A stretch of 64,000 nt of DNA from Anodontia alba (Eukaryota > Mollusca > Bivalvia > Lucinida > Lucinidae), in the NCBI GenBank assembly GCA_964016985.1, contig OZ024831.1:28562633-28626632 (forward strand). Reading direction: 5' to 3'. The position numbers were made by a program, and so were the translations under genes. The notes beneath the pieces are model-generated. The model was not told the DNA's origin. It made no database searches and was given only the letters and a program-made list of their open reading frames with translations. Positions 12,300 through 24,039 of the stretch are shown here, piece by piece. The stretch's first letter is position 1. Each line of letters starts with the position of its first letter.

Positions 12300-12510
12300 G
12301 TCTCTCTTTTGGGGAACTGATATGCTTTCTAGGGAGGTAATTGTTGAAATGTTTTACATCCCTTCTGAAAAGGTTCTATTCTAAAATTAAAGAATTTGCC
12401 TCCCTTGGGAGCCAATTCTTTCCTTTGAGTAGACCCCATTTCAGAAAGGGCTTGGTGTATAGAAAATCACCAGGAAGTCACAAAAGTTGCCTTCCCTTCC
12501 TTGTCAAAAA
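12300..12510. repeat. Family N foldback repeat
   Basis: TCTGAAAAGGTTCTATTCTA and GAGTAGACCCCATTTCAGAA form the imperfect arms. The ends are CTAGGGAGGTAATTG and AAAGTTGCCTTCCCTTCCTT. Confidence 0.55.
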
Positions 12511-13074
12511 AGCCAGAAAAAAAATTCAAGAGAATTTTAATTTTAGCAAGCCTTTGCAAAGTGAAGTGATAATGTGTGAAATTGGATGTGCATGTGTATG
12601 GTGAAAACAAATGCATGCATAAAGGTAATTATCTGTGTAACCACATTGGATAGCACTTGATACTGGGTGAGTGAGAGCAAGTAATTTGTTTGTTAAAGTG
12701 TCATATATCAATATATTTACAATATGCTTACATATTAAAATAGCATAAAAATTTAATGATATTTAGCAACTCTGCCTTACAAGACACTGAAAGCAGGATA
12801 TTAACAACAAATACAGTGTCCCAGAGAATAAATGCACACTGAGCCATCTTGCCTGCAGTAAAACACCACCAAGGGACCCTAACATCAGGTGCCATGGTCA
12901 CATCCCTTTGCCGACCCCTCCACAAATGTTCCCTGGATTGCCTAGCCATTTATAATAAAGTTCATTGTATTAAAGAGCTGTGACTTTATGTTACTAAAGT
13001 GTGTGTGCATGTGGGCATGTGCTTCTGTGAGTGAGCACACACACATAGACACACACACATACATACCCGGTATA
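12511..13074. other. Unassigned stretch with a short CA-rich tract
   Basis: GTGTGTGTGCATGTGGGCAT (about 13000) and CACACACACATAGACACACA (about 13037) form a small inverted microsatellite. Nothing coding is convincing. Confidence 0.5.
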
Positions 13075-14350
13075 TTTATAATGGGAAAAACTTAAAAAAT
13101 CTTCTCAGAAACCATGAGGCTCACGGCTTATATATTTAGTATGTAGCAATGTTTGATGGGCCCGTACATAAATCCTGCCAATCAAGCCCCTGGGGCCCAA
13201 ACTTGGGTTATTAGCTCCCATAGACTTATAATGGGAAAAACTTAAAAAATCTTCTTCTCTGAAACCAATATATTTAGTATGTAGCAATGTTTAGTGGTCC
13301 CCTACATAAACTCTGCCAGTCAAGCCCCTAAGCTCCAAACTGGCCACACCCAGATGATCATATGTTTAAATAGAGCAATACAGCTAAAGAACCCTCAAAA
13401 ATCTTCTCTGAATCCATGAAGCCAAAAGCTAACAGATTAAGTATGTAGCTATGTTTAGTGTCTACATAAATCCTACCGTACCAATCAAGTCCCTGGGGTT
13501 CAAACTGGCCAGGCCCCTGGGGTCATTTAGCTCCCATAGACTTATAATGGGAAAAACTTGAAAAATCTTCTTCCCTGAAATCATGAGGGCCACAGCTTAT
13601 ATATTTAGTATGCAGCAATGTTTAGTGGTCCCCTACACAAATCCTGCCAATCAAGCCGCAGGGCTCCAAACTGGCCACACTCCAGGGGGTCATATGTTTA
13701 TATAGTATAGCTAAAAAAAAACCCTTCAAAAATCTTCTTCTCTGAAACCATGAGGTCGAGAGTGAACAGATTAAGTATGTAGCGATGATTAGTGGTCCCC
13801 TACATAAATCCTGCCAACCACACCTCTGGGGTCCAAATTGGCCATGCCCTGGGGGTCATAAGCTCCCATAGACTCATAATGGGAAAAACTTAAAAAATCT
13901 TCTTCTCTGAAACCATGAGGCCCACAGCTGATATATTTAGTATGTAGCAATGTTTAATGGTCCCCTACATAAATCCTGCCAGTCAAACCCCAGGGCTGCA
14001 AACTGGCCACACTCCAGGGGGTCATATGTTTATATAGAGCTATATAGCTAAAGAACCTTCAAAAATCTTCTTCTCTGAAACCATGAGGCCGAGAGCTAAC
14101 AGATTAAATATGTAGCAATGATTAGTGGTCCCCTCCATAAATCCTGCCAACCATGCCCCTGAGGTCCAAATTGGCCACGCCCCAGGGGTCATTAGCTCCC
14201 ATAGACTCGTAATGGGAAAAACTTAAAAAATCTACTTTTCTGAAACCATGAGGCCCACAGCTTATATATTTAGTATGTAGCAATGTGTAGTGGTCCCCTA
14301 CTTAAATCCTGCCAATCAAGCTCCTGGCCGCACCCCAGGAGTCATATATT
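13075..14350 (+). repeat. Alternating dimeric tandem array, left part
   Basis: Two ~165-bp monomers alternate. Type 1 has GCTCCCATAGACTTATAATG then GGGAAAAACTTAAAAAATCT. Type 2 has GTCATATGTTTATATAGAGC then AGCTAAAGAACC. Both share ATGTAGCAATGTTTAGTGGT and CCCCTACATAAATCCTGCCA. Type 1 recurs near 13231, 13550, 13885 and 14215 (about 330 bp apart), with type 2 between at about 13390, 13720 and 14050. The array resumes at 16649. Confidence 0.85.
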
Positions 14351-16648
14351 TATCATTATCATATCATAATCAGATTTTTGATTAACGTGCAGGTACAGGG
14401 GCAACATCCACATTAGTGGGCCCCCTTCCAGATAGCATAGATCTCACACCAGATCTCCACATATTTCTATCATGAGGGTTGATAGCCGAGAGCTTCCACT
14501 CTCTGCAATGCCTCTCTGTCAGTTGCTTCCATGTCATCTTGGGCCTCCCAGGCCCACGCTTTCCCTCAACCTGTATGTGAAAAGCTGTCTTGACTGCACC
14601 ATTAGAGCGTTCCACATGTCCATACCAACAGAGCCTTCTCTCCTTCAGAATGAAGTCCAGATCCTCAATGCCAAGCCCCGCAAGTAGCTCATTGGACCTG
14701 GTTGTGACAACGTCTTGGGGCCTGACATTGCAGATCTGTCTGATCGTTGCTCTGTCATTCCGCTGCAGACATTGGAGGTTTGGTTTTATCAATGGCCAAG
14801 TCTCACTGGCATGGAGCATTGTGTCTTGAAAGAGAAGTGTCATGAAAAGAGAACTGGTAGCAGCTCCTTGAACTTCTTCAAGGCGGTGTTCACATGTGTT
14901 GTGGTTGAAAGTTCACAGCCACCTGCTGCTGAGAGCATGTCTCCTAGGTAGCAAAAGGAAGCTACCACCTCTAGCTTGTCAGGTCCGATTTGGACATCCC
15001 TCTGTGGTCTGCCATCCAAGGGATGTGCAGTTCCCTGGCACAGTGTACATCTGTAGTCAGGTCCTTTGTCAAGCGCTTGAGCCCACTGCATTTCTTGTGC
15101 ACACAATGCTGGCAGCCTTTGCAGAAGATACTGTTGCTGTTCACTCCAGTGCGACAGACGGCGCATGGAAACTCGCCTGAACTCCAGGAGGTCCAGGCCC
15201 GTACCACAGATCATGATCTTCGTCTTTCCTGCATTTACTCTCAGTCCTTTCTTTTCCATTGCTTCTTTCCAAGTCAAGAGCTTCCTGACACATTCCTCGA
15301 GGGATTCAGCGATGATAACAAGGTCATCGGCATAGAGGTCCTCCCAGGGGACCCCAGAGCGGAACTCTCGTGATAAGGCTTCAAGCACAATGATGAAGAG
15401 AAGCGGGCTGAGTACTGAGCCCTGGTGAACACCGACCTTCACTTCAAACACTTCACTGTACCCCTCACCAACATGGACATGGTTCCGTGCATTTGCATAC
15501 ATCCCTTGCACCAGTCGCACAATCCACTCCTTCACACCAAGTTTTCTCAGCCCCCACCAGATGACCTTCCAAGGCACTCGGACAAACACCTTCTCCAGGT
15601 CTACGAAAGCCATGTAGAGTCTCTTGTTAGCAGCTAGATACATCACGTTAGATTGCAGCCGCGTCACGGATCATGGAGGCGCCCATGTCACCAGCTGCTC
15701 GTATCATCCCCACTATGCCTGATGGGCCCGGTGCTTTGCCCATCTTCATCTGTGAAATAGCCTTCTTAACCATATTAATGGTGATCAGGATGGGCGGACC
15801 TTCCACTGGTGGTTGATAACACAGGTGGTCTGGGTCCCAGTCAAACTCAATGTTGAGAAGCCTTTGGTAGTGCTCTAACCAGGCCTTCTGCTTTGAGTCT
15901 TCGCTCATTGACATCTCTCCTGCATCTTTCTTCACTGGTTTGTCACCAACAACATCAGCGTTCTCTCTTCTAAACTGGTTAGCAAGGCGCTAGACTTCTG
16001 AAGACGGGGTCAATATTTTCGTAGAGCTTTTTGTCAGCTTCTTGACGAGCATGGTGTACTGCATGTCTGGCATTGCATTTGGCTGCATCGTATGATGCCC
16101 TAGTGCCTTTACCAGTCTTCCAGGCCTTGAAAGCTTTCGGCTTGGCAGCAATGGCCTTTTCCATGTGTTCATTCCACCACCAGGTTTCACGATGCCAATG
16201 GTGTGGCCAAGTTGTGCCACACACCTCCTCAGTTGTCTTGAGCAGTCCAGTCTTGATGTTGTTCCAGATATCCTCAGTGGCCCTATCAGCTACACCTGCA
16301 GATGTGCTCACATGCAAGTTGAAGACCTCCTGGAAATGATTGCTCATCTGAGGGTCTTTAAGCTTCCAAACTGAGGCAAGGGGTGAACTTTTGCTTGGAT
16401 TTTGGTGGCACATCACTCCTCATGTCGCATAAAAGAGGCTGATGTTGCAGGGCTACTTCCTCACCAGTGATTACTTTTACATCTGTGACAAGTTTGCGCA
16501 TGGTCCTACGGAAAAGGATGAAGTCCATTTGCGTGGCTATGTTTCCCGACTTGTATGTGATGAGATGGATGTCAGGTTCCTTGAAACGTGTTCCCAAGAA
16601 GCAGGTCGAATGCTAGGGCATACTCTAGGGTTCTCTCATCCTCAACGT
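14351..16648 (-). mobile_element. 5'-truncated non-LTR retrotransposon (LINE)
   Basis: About 2.3 kb on the minus strand interrupts a type 2 monomer of the flanking array: GTCATATATTTAT stops at about 14350 and ATAGAACTGTGTAGCTGAAG resumes at about 16640. The order from 5' to 3' is endonuclease C-terminus, linker, reverse transcriptase, Cys-rich finger, C-terminal domain, then a short ATGATA-rich tail (14350-14375). The start of the endonuclease is missing, as usual for incomplete target-primed reverse transcription. I cannot define a clean target-site duplication. Confidence 0.85.
14382..16597 (-). pseudogene. LINE endonuclease-reverse transcriptase, broken by frameshifts
   Basis: The frame is in pieces. 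16597-16358 is the endonuclease end, with TQMDFIL and a QHQPLLCD block expected to hold the catalytic His. 16416-15979 is the linker, with an HHWHRETWWWNEHM motif. 15935-15648 is the start of the RT domain (KMGKAPGPSGI). 15667-14840 is the RT core, with VDLEKVFVRVPW, QGSVLSPLLF and the catalytic box LYADDLV. 14843-14382 is the C-terminal domain, with HASETWPL, CWYGHVERS and GKRGPGRPKMTW. Between RT and C-terminus a finger (CAVC, then FCKGCQHCVHKKC) is readable only in another frame (about 15185 to 15065), so two opposing frameshifts bracket it. It would act in the nucleus or cytoplasm as a retrotransposition enzyme, but this copy is dead. The finger layout matches a LINE group I know from fish and marine invertebrates. 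Confidence 0.85.
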
Positions 16649-17760
16649 ATAGAACTGTGTAGCTGAAGAACCTTCAAAAATCTTCTCTGAAACCATGAGG
16701 CACAGAGCTAACAGATTTAGTATGTAGCAATGTTTAGTGGTCTCCTACATAAATCCTGCCAACCATGCCCTTAGGGTCCAAACTGGCCATGCCCTGGGGG
16801 TCATTAGCTCCCATGGACTTATAATGGAAAAAAAAATAAACAAATCTTCTTCTCTGGAGTCTAAATTGGCCACACCCTGGGGATCATTTGCTCCCATTGA
16901 CCTATTATGGGAAAACCTTGAAAAAATCTTCTTCTCTGAAACCAAGAGGCCCACAGCCTATATATTTAGTATGTAGCAATGTTTAGTGGTCTCCTTCATA
17001 AATCCTGCCAACCATGCCCCTGGGGTCAAAATTGGCCATGCCCTGGGGGTCATTAACTCCCATAGACATAATAAGAAAAAAAATCTTCTCTGAAATCATG
17101 AGGCCCACAGCCTATGTATTTCGTATGTAGCAATGTTTTGTGATCCCCTACATAAATCCTGCCAACCGTGCCCCTGGGGTCAAAATTGGCCATGCCCCGG
17201 GGGTCATTAACTCCCACAGACTTATAATAAGAAAAACTTAAAAACTCCTCTTCTCTGAAACCATGAGGCGCACAGCTTATATATTTAGTATATAGCAATG
17301 TTTTGTGGTCCCCTACATAAATCCTGCCAATCAAGCCCCTAGGGTTCAAATTCGCCATGCCCCAGGAGATCATTTGTTTATATAGAACTATATAGCTAAA
17401 GAACCCACAAAATTCTTCTTCTCTGAAGCCAATCTTCTCTGAAAACATGAGGCCCAGAGCTAATATATTTAGTATGTAGCAATGTTTAGTGGTCCCCTGC
17501 ATAAATCCTGCCAACTATGCCTCTGGGGTCCAAATTGGTGATGCCCTGGGGTTCATTAGCTCCCATAGACTTATAATGGGAAAAACTTAAAAAATCTTCT
17601 TCTCTGAAACCATGAGACCCACAGCTGATATATAATATTTAGTATGTAGCAATGTTTAGTGGTCTCCAACATAAATCCTACCAAACATGTCCCTGAAGTC
17701 CAAATTGGCCATGCCCTGGGCGTCATTTATTAATATAGAACTATGTAGCTAAAACTTAAA
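16649..17760 (+). repeat. Alternating dimeric tandem array, right part
   Basis: The same monomers as at 13075-14350 continue after the LINE: type 2 at about 16660, type 1 at 16808, 16890, 17050 and 17215, type 2 at about 17375, type 1 at about 17560, then decay. The spacing is less regular than on the left, with one short unit (about 80 bp) near 16830-16910. Confidence 0.8.
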
Positions 17761-17789
17761 GAAAAACCTTCTCTGAAACCAAAGAGCCC

Positions 17790-18200
17790 TAATCAGGTGC
17801 CATCATCATGAATCTTGCTCAAAATGTTTGTCATGATGATTTCCAGGTCAAGTTTGGACCTGGGTCACTTATGACCTATATTTCATGGTCCAGTGACTTT
17901 CTTAAGTTTTTTCCATTTAGGTCAGTTTCTCAGTAACTGTTGGTCCTAGAGCATTGATATTGGGCACTTATAGACATCTTAGCATGGCCTCTTGAATGCA
18001 GTCATCTATATTTAACCTTGACCTATATTCTGCGGTCCACTGACTTTGTTAAGTTTTTGCATTTAGGTCAGTTTCTCTGTAATTATTGGTCCTACAGCCA
18101 GTGATACTTAGCACATGCATACATCTTAGCATGGCCTCTTGAGTGCAGTCCTCCATATTTGACCTTGATCTATATTTCATGGTCCATTAGGCATGCTACA
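17790..18200 (+). repeat. ~146-bp tandem repeat, about three copies
   Basis: TTTCATGGTCCAGTGACTTT (about 17880) recurs near 18028 and, truncated, near 18175. CATTTAGGTCAGTTTCTC recurs at about 17918 and 18060. It follows directly on the dimeric array and may be part of the same large element. Confidence 0.7.
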
Positions 18201-18650
18201 TTGTCTTACTTGTTAATATGATCATCATGAATCTTGATCAGAATATAACAATGGTAGGCTTCAGCTGCTATATATCCCTATATGCAAAACTAGTCCAAAA
18301 ATGAAGACCCTACATCTTATGTTCACTGAGAAAATTGACCAAAACAAGGTAGTGAAACAAATTTTAAATTCAGTGAACCATGAAATATAAATCAAGTTCA
18401 GATATTGTTCACAGCGTTCAGCTGAACTTTCGTAGTTGCAAATGTATTCCGACTACGATTAAGATACGGTGAAATGGCTAAAAAAAATTTTTAATCATTG
18501 TTACCATATTTGCCCTTAAAATTCAGATGGATATACCTTAGCAAACAGTCAAGTCCATGATCAGAGTAAGAGTTGTTCTGACTTGTCAAAGTTGCTCAAA
18601 GAAAAAGGGAAGTAACATTGGTTACCATTATACCATTATTTTTACAGTAC
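18201..18650. other. Non-coding stretch
   Basis: I see no repeat, exon or RNA gene here apart from short A-rich runs. Confidence 0.4.
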
Positions 18651-18679
18651 ATTCCCTTATCACTGTATGGCATGGTTAT

Positions 18680-18808
18680 GGTCACATTGTGACATCTTGA
18701 TTTTTTTTTTTTTTTTTTTTTTTTGAGAAAATAAGGCTTGGCATTCCATGTGACTCCTCTGCAGCACAGACAAGTCACATAAAATGCCAAATCTTATTTT
18801 CAGCTGGA

Positions 18809-18874
<66 letters not shown>
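18680..18874. repeat. C/D-type hairpin and (CA)n microsatellite
   Basis: The hairpin arms GAAAATAAGGCTTGGCATTC and AAATGCCAAATCTTATTTTC (18724-18803) follow poly(T) at 18702-18724. An uninterrupted run of about 31 AC dinucleotides fills 18811-18874, beginning at the hairpin edge. Confidence 0.85.
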
Positions 18875-18876
<2 letters not shown>

Positions 18877-19106
18877 TCAAAAGTTTTGATCAGCATTTAA
18901 AGGGGTTGTAGAAAACAAGAACAGATAATAAATTAATAAAAACAAGATTTATTTTAATAGATACTTTCAAAACATTAAACAAAACACAACAATAACAATT
19001 ATAAATTGAGAAGTTCTTAAGAAATTAAATATACATGTAGATAGAAAACATGTGCGGTGTTGTTTGTATGTCAGCCTTGAAGCACTGGCTTTCACCAGAT
19101 CACTAT

Positions 19107-19431
19107 ACAGTCGACTCTCGTTATCTCGAATTCCAAGGGACTCTCTGAAATACTTCGAGATATCCGTAGTTTGACATATCAGGTTTGCAGAATTGAGGAA
19201 AAAATAATTTGTTTAACCACATTTAACAAACTGAAAGGTAATTGGACTTTTGAAGTTAGAGATATATTGAAAATATTGTGGAAAAGAGGAGAAATTGCTC
19301 CTTAGGAGCAATTTCTCCTCTTTTCTACAATATTTTCCATCTGTTGTTAGGTTTTCATGTCTAGGCAGGGACCAGATTTTCACTTCGAGATAAGCGGTTA
19401 TTCGAGATAAGCGAGGTCGAGAGTCAACTGT
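19107..19431. mobile_element. Family G element, pogo/Tc1-like MITE with TA duplication
   Basis: The TIR CAGTCGACTCTCGTTATCTC lies next to TA at the left and its complement ends GAGAGTCAACTG before TA at the right. A central palindrome GGAGAAATTGCTCCTTAGGA sits at about 19290. TA duplication and a CAGT start fit the Tc1/mariner/pogo superfamily (family knowledge). No transposase is present. Confidence 0.8.
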
Positions 19432-19479
19432 ATTTGCCAAAAATATTCAGACTCTTTCCTGAGCAAACAATTCAGGCCA

Positions 19480-19630
19480 AGATCAAAATGCTATTGAGCA
19501 GTTTTATCAGGGTCTATGCCATTTACTATTCAGGCACATACACATCACCAGCTAGACAAACCGAAGGAGTGGCAAATAATGTAGACCCTGACTAGATGCC
19601 AAAGAAGATCTGATCTGGGTCTTCTCATAT
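19480..19630. mobile_element. Decayed hairpin element, B-like
   Basis: Two half stems (TCAGGGTCTATGCCATTTAC and GTAGACCCTGACTAGATGCC) survive in a scrambled order. Bases 19631-19987 hold nothing I can name. Confidence 0.45.
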
Positions 19631-19987
19631 TTTTAATTAAACATATCAATGTATTTAAATGTTTATACTTCAAAATTCAATGTCACATTTTTTAAATGAA
19701 TTAGTTAAGCTGACAAAGCTTTGAACAGCTGTGCCCAGATGTTTGGGGTATTAACAGTATTTTCTGAAATGTACAAATATATGTATGAAACAGTGGTAAT
19801 CAGACAAAAAAAATTATCATCAACACAAGTGAATTTTGTAACTTGTGTTTTACAACTTCATTTTCATGAGTACATAGTTTGTATATTTGAGCAGTTCTGT
19901 ACATTTTCACAAATTCTTTCTCACATCAAATGAAAACCTTGCATTATTATTTATAAAACTTGCTCTCATGCATAAATGGTGTATTTA

Positions 19988-20180
19988 CACTTAGCGCACT
20001 GGTTTAAAAATTTCGGCAAACAACATTTTGTAATATTTTTATCTCATTTTTCTGGGAAAATAGGCTTTGACATTTCCCTAGGAGAAAATTTGGGTGAAAT
20101 GTGAAAGTCTATTTTCTGGAAAAATAAGAAAAAAATATCAATTTTCTGTCAGCTGAATTTACCTAGACGGTAATAAAGGT
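19988..20180. mobile_element. Family C hairpin MITE
   Basis: The arms AATAGGCTTTGACATTTCCC and GAAATGTGAAAGTCTATTTT lie between ACTTAGCGCACTGG and GACGGTAATAAAGGTT edges. Confidence 0.75.
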
Positions 20181-20243
20181 TGACAAGAAAAAAAAACAAC
20201 AAAAAAAAACAACATTATGGGCATGTAATCTTTTAGATGAACT

Positions 20244-20488
20244 GGGCCCAGTTGTTCAAAACTAACGATATCATTAGTTAACGATTCGTTAAAATTTACA
20301 TCGAGTGATATGCAAATATGCTGAAATTTTTTGCTGAAAAAATGTGAGTAGCTTTTGCAGTGCAAAAGCTACTCACATTTTTTCAGCAAAAAAATATCAG
20401 AATATTGTATATTGAATTCGCTAAAACAGTTAACGAAGTGACCTTAACGAGCTCGTTAAGGTAACAATGCTTTGAACAACTGGGCCCT
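20244..20488. mobile_element. Family F hairpin MITE, well preserved
   Basis: The TIRs GGGCCCAGTTGTTCAAA and TTTGAACAACTGGGCCC are intact. The centre is AAAATGTGAGTAGCTTTTGC with its complement, a stem of more than 30 bp. TTAACGAGCTCGTTAA-type palindromes lie near both ends. Confidence 0.85.
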
Positions 20489-21017
20489 GGTTGATAGATG
20501 TCTATACACATGATTGTATGGTTCATCCATAAATGTAACAATAAATGTTCAAAAACAAAAAAAAAATGTCAAAATGGAAAGACAGGCCTGTTGACATTTA
20601 ACATTTAAACTGTTATGGTTTGAAATAATATACAAGTTGTTACATACAAAAATGTGCTTTCAGGACATATACAAACAATGAGGGCCCAAATAAGCCTGTG
20701 CTGTGCAGTCTGATCCAGGCCTTTGCAGTCTACTACAGTATAACTGGATACTGCAGAATTATACTGATGTACAGAAAAGGCCCTTTGATTGTGTTGTGTT
20801 GCTGACTAATCTGGAGCTTATATAACTGCACACATATGCCCCAAAAAAACTGTTTCTCATTACCTGACTCCTATGTATCAAAAGCAGGTACCGTGCATAG
20901 CAATCTTGGATATTTCAACACGCATGCCCGAACATATTGCAAAACCAAAATGTCCTGCAAGGCCTGAAATTTTTTCAGTCCAAAACAAACACAACACAAA
21001 CAAGTAAAAAAGTATGA
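20489..21017. other. Non-coding stretch
   Basis: A decayed shared-stem fragment (GTGCAGTCTGATCCAGGCCT) is near 20705. Otherwise nothing is recognised. Confidence 0.45.
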
Positions 21018-21229
21018 TTAACCCTGATCCTACTGAACCTGAATACACCCCGCCTTTGCAAACTGTAGATCCAGATCAGTTGGCTTCTGAAGAAGCCAAC
21101 TGATCTGGATCTGCACTGTTTGTCATTAAGTATAGGAACTTGTATCAACAATCAGGATCAAATAATCTAATTGGCTGACAATTAGAAGTGGGCAGGACAT
21201 CTTAATTTATTCAGCATGACAAGGGTTAA
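21018..21229. mobile_element. Family A hairpin MITE (reverse orientation)
   Basis: The stem GATCCAGATCAGTTGGCTTC pairs with GAAGCCAACTGATCTGGATC. The ends are TTAACCCTGATCCTACTGAA and AGCATGACAAGGGTTAA. Confidence 0.85.
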
Positions 21230-21394
21230 GAAAGTTTATACAACAGTGTTTAATCTAGAGTATGAAAACCTGAGTAACAAATGTTTACTGGGGATATGGT
21301 GTGAATCTATAGAATTATTGTGGCAACTCAACTAATCAAATCATACAAATTTTTGCATAAATCTTATATGTGATTGAGTTTTTACCTGTGCAGA

Positions 21395-21608
21395 AAAATA
21401 CTATAAATAAAACCAGGGACCTGTATGATAGGTCTGGTCTCTCCTCCTTTCCATCCAATAAGCATATTGTGTACCCGACCGTAGTGCCCTCTACCGATGC
21501 GCCATTGTTCAAACAAGCTGAAGGCACACAGAAGACTACCCAAAAATATCAAGTTGCAGTGACGATTTCTTTAGTTTGTTTGTAGTGAATCTTGTTTTCA
21601 TGGATAAG
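21395..21608 (+). promoter_or_regulatory. Possible promoter and first exon (plus strand)
   Basis: A TATA-like CTATAAATAAAA lies near 21399. A locally CpG-richer segment is at 21475-21505. At 21600 an ATG GAT AAG is followed at once by GTAAGTTC, a strong splice donor. This pattern would suit a first exon ending after three codons, but I found no matching downstream plus-strand exon. The minus strand also has an open frame here without a good donor. This is a weak call made by inference. Confidence 0.2.
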
Positions 21609-22585
21609 GTAAGTTCTGAATTTTATAACTGTGTATTAGATTCTTAGTTAGTTTTGTGGTGTTTTTTTATGATGTATAAGGTTGGTTTTGGAGTTGATTT
21701 TTATGGTGTAAATCGAGATCATTGGTTGAGTAAGCAAAGTGGCATTTCTGCCTAGAAAACATTACCTCTTTGACCATGTACTATGTTGTTAATATGGTTA
21801 AAGGTCATATTTGGACAACAGAACAGAAACAAAGAAAGACCAAAAATTGTTATTTTTGGGACCCGATTTATCCATTTTCTTAAAGCTTAAAAGCTTAAAA
21901 CTGTTTTTCAGAGTTTTTGTCACAAACCAATAATGGATTCATCTGGCTTGTTTAGTGTGGCACTGAAGCATTTCAATGTATTTTTGTTGCTTGATAATTT
22001 AATTACCAAAATAATGGACAACATGTTTTTGTATTTTCTTGTTTTAGTGACTGATATAACTATGTATGCCATATAAAGCCCCCAGGGGTTGGGGAACAAT
22101 TTATTTCAAGGGAACAAGGGAAAATGTCTAAAACTTAGGGAATCAAAAGGCACTTTGGGGAAACTGGTACTTCGTAACATAGAAAATAATTCTGATTTTG
22201 GGAAACATGGGAACAAAGGCTTTTATTTCTGAAATCTGAATATTTCAGGAGATAATTTTTTTACTAGTTATTCATTTGGCTATTGCAGCAAAATACCAAT
22301 TAAAGTTGGGAGACAGTCTTTCTATCCATTAATCTCGCTAATCCTGCATTAATTAACATAAGTAGCTACTGATGTAGAAAAAAGGCATAATCAGATTAAT
22401 AAATGACCAAATATTTTTACCAAGTCTACAAATGGAGTCCATTAAAACAAGCCTAGATTAGAAGTTATTATTTGATAACTTTGGTTTGAAAACATGCTCG
22501 CAATAATACTATCACCCAACCGGTTTCAGGGGGAAAAATATTTAATGAAGACCAGCATGTTTATTATTAAATTGTTGGAAATTTA
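21609..22585. other. Low-repeat AT-rich stretch
   Basis: This is one of the longest pieces without an evident element. No exon with a long open frame and good splice sites stands out on either strand. Confidence 0.4.
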
Positions 22586-23262
22586 GTGCTCTATATGATG
22601 CAAACAATCTTTGGAGCTCAGTACTTTTATAGATGAAATAAAACAAAGAAAAAGTGAATGCTGTATTTTTGCAGATATAACAAGAGCTCCACTGACAGTT
22701 TTAAAATTATAGAACGGACACAACCTCATTATATGAAATAAACAAAGGGCCATAATTATGTCAGAACCGAACATAGGGTCACAGTTCTTTAATATATAAG
22801 GCATGATCAGACAATGTGTAGAGAAAAAGAACCATAACTGTTCTTTCAGTTTTGATAGAGCGGACATGAAATATTGCCTGAAATAAACAAGGGGGCATAA
22901 AAACTTCAGAACTGAAAGTAGGATCTCTGCACATCATCTGATCATGCCTTATATTTGTACAAAGTTTCATGCAGAAATTTTAAACGGTTTTAAAATTAAA
23001 GCGTAGACATGAAATATTACCATTTGAACTTTGACCTTGAAGTGTGACCTTAACCTTCATTGGACAGGATTGATTTATGAGTTCTGCACATCATCTTGGT
23101 ATGGCGAACATTTGAGCAAAGTTTCAAAAAATCCTTCAATTGATGAAGGAGACAGGGAGCAGACACCAAAAGTTAACAGACAGATGGACAAATGGACAGA
23201 CGGGCAACGTGACAACATAATAGGACTCATCTTTCGATGGGCATATAAAAAGTCATGATGCA
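22586..23262. repeat. Degenerate internally repeated element
   Basis: The phrases GGACATGAAATATT, TGAAATAAACAAGGGGGCAT and TGATCATGCCTTATAT recur two to three times. It ends ACAGACGGGCAACGTGACAA then CATCTTTCGATGGGCATATA. I take it as a decayed tandem-core element on general resemblance only. Confidence 0.5.
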
Positions 23263-23269
23263 AACTAAG

Positions 23270-23445
23270 TGGTCAATACCTTTATGCATATCGTTCGATC
23301 AGGCGAGGTAGAGCATGCATGAATTATGCGTGCACACCGTTTCAAGCCAAGGTCAGGGTAAAACTAATCCAGATTTATCTGGCGCTGCCTCCATGTGCCT
23401 TTGGTGCCTGGCAGCATTAAAAATCTGCGATGATGATGATGATAA
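23270..23445 (+). mobile_element. Possible retroelement 3' end with (GAT)n tail
   Basis: TGCCTGGCAGCATTAAAAAT followed by a (GATGAT)n run ending at about 23442 looks like the 3' tail of a LINE or SINE. No coding part is attached. Confidence 0.4.
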
Positions 23446-23631
23446 GTGGTCAATAAAATTATTGCCTTTTTTCACCACTTACCTGTCTGAGCAACTCAAC
23501 ACGCTTAGTGGAACAAAATATCAATATTTACTGGAGTTTCCAGTCACTGTTTCTATATAGGTCACTAAAAAAACTTAAAGATCAGTCACTAATATGATCA
23601 CTAATATGAACTAAAATTATTTTTGAATGAT

Positions 23632-23958
23632 CTGACTGGTTGAGTTGAGGTTTAATGTCTTGGTCAACAATATTTCAGTCATGTTGAGACTTTCCATCTG
23701 AATTTGTGGGACTTACATGACCAGAGACTTTCCATCTGAATTTGTGGGACTGTTACATGACCAGAGGTGAATGATGAACTCAAGCCCAGCCTTCCATGCA
23801 CACACATCCCTACCCAATTTATGTTTTGCACAAGCTTGCTGTGCTCATGATGGGAAAATTTCTTGTGACCTGATCAGGGTTCAAACCCACAATACCTGGC
23901 TTGCAAATTGAAAGGACAGACCTCTAGTCACACACAAGCCACCCCACTGGAAAAGGGG
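23632..23958 (-). mobile_element. tRNA-derived SINE, second type
   Basis: Read on the minus strand it starts GGGGTGGCTTGTGTGTGACT and has GGGTTTGAACCCTGATCAGG, a near-consensus B box. The body differs from the SINE group at 52884. A 35-bp block around GACTTTCCATCTGAATTTGT is duplicated at about 23690 and 23730. A fragment of the same body recurs at 44735-44800. Confidence 0.7.
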
Positions 23959-24039
23959 TCTTCTGGTATATGTACAGGTGGCCCAGAACAGTCTGATCAG
24001 CCACACTGATCATGGTCTTCCATGTCCACTTATATTGGA

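Noticed and set aside
14990..15373. 127-codon plus-strand open frame
   Set aside because: Antisense shadow of the LINE reverse transcriptase.
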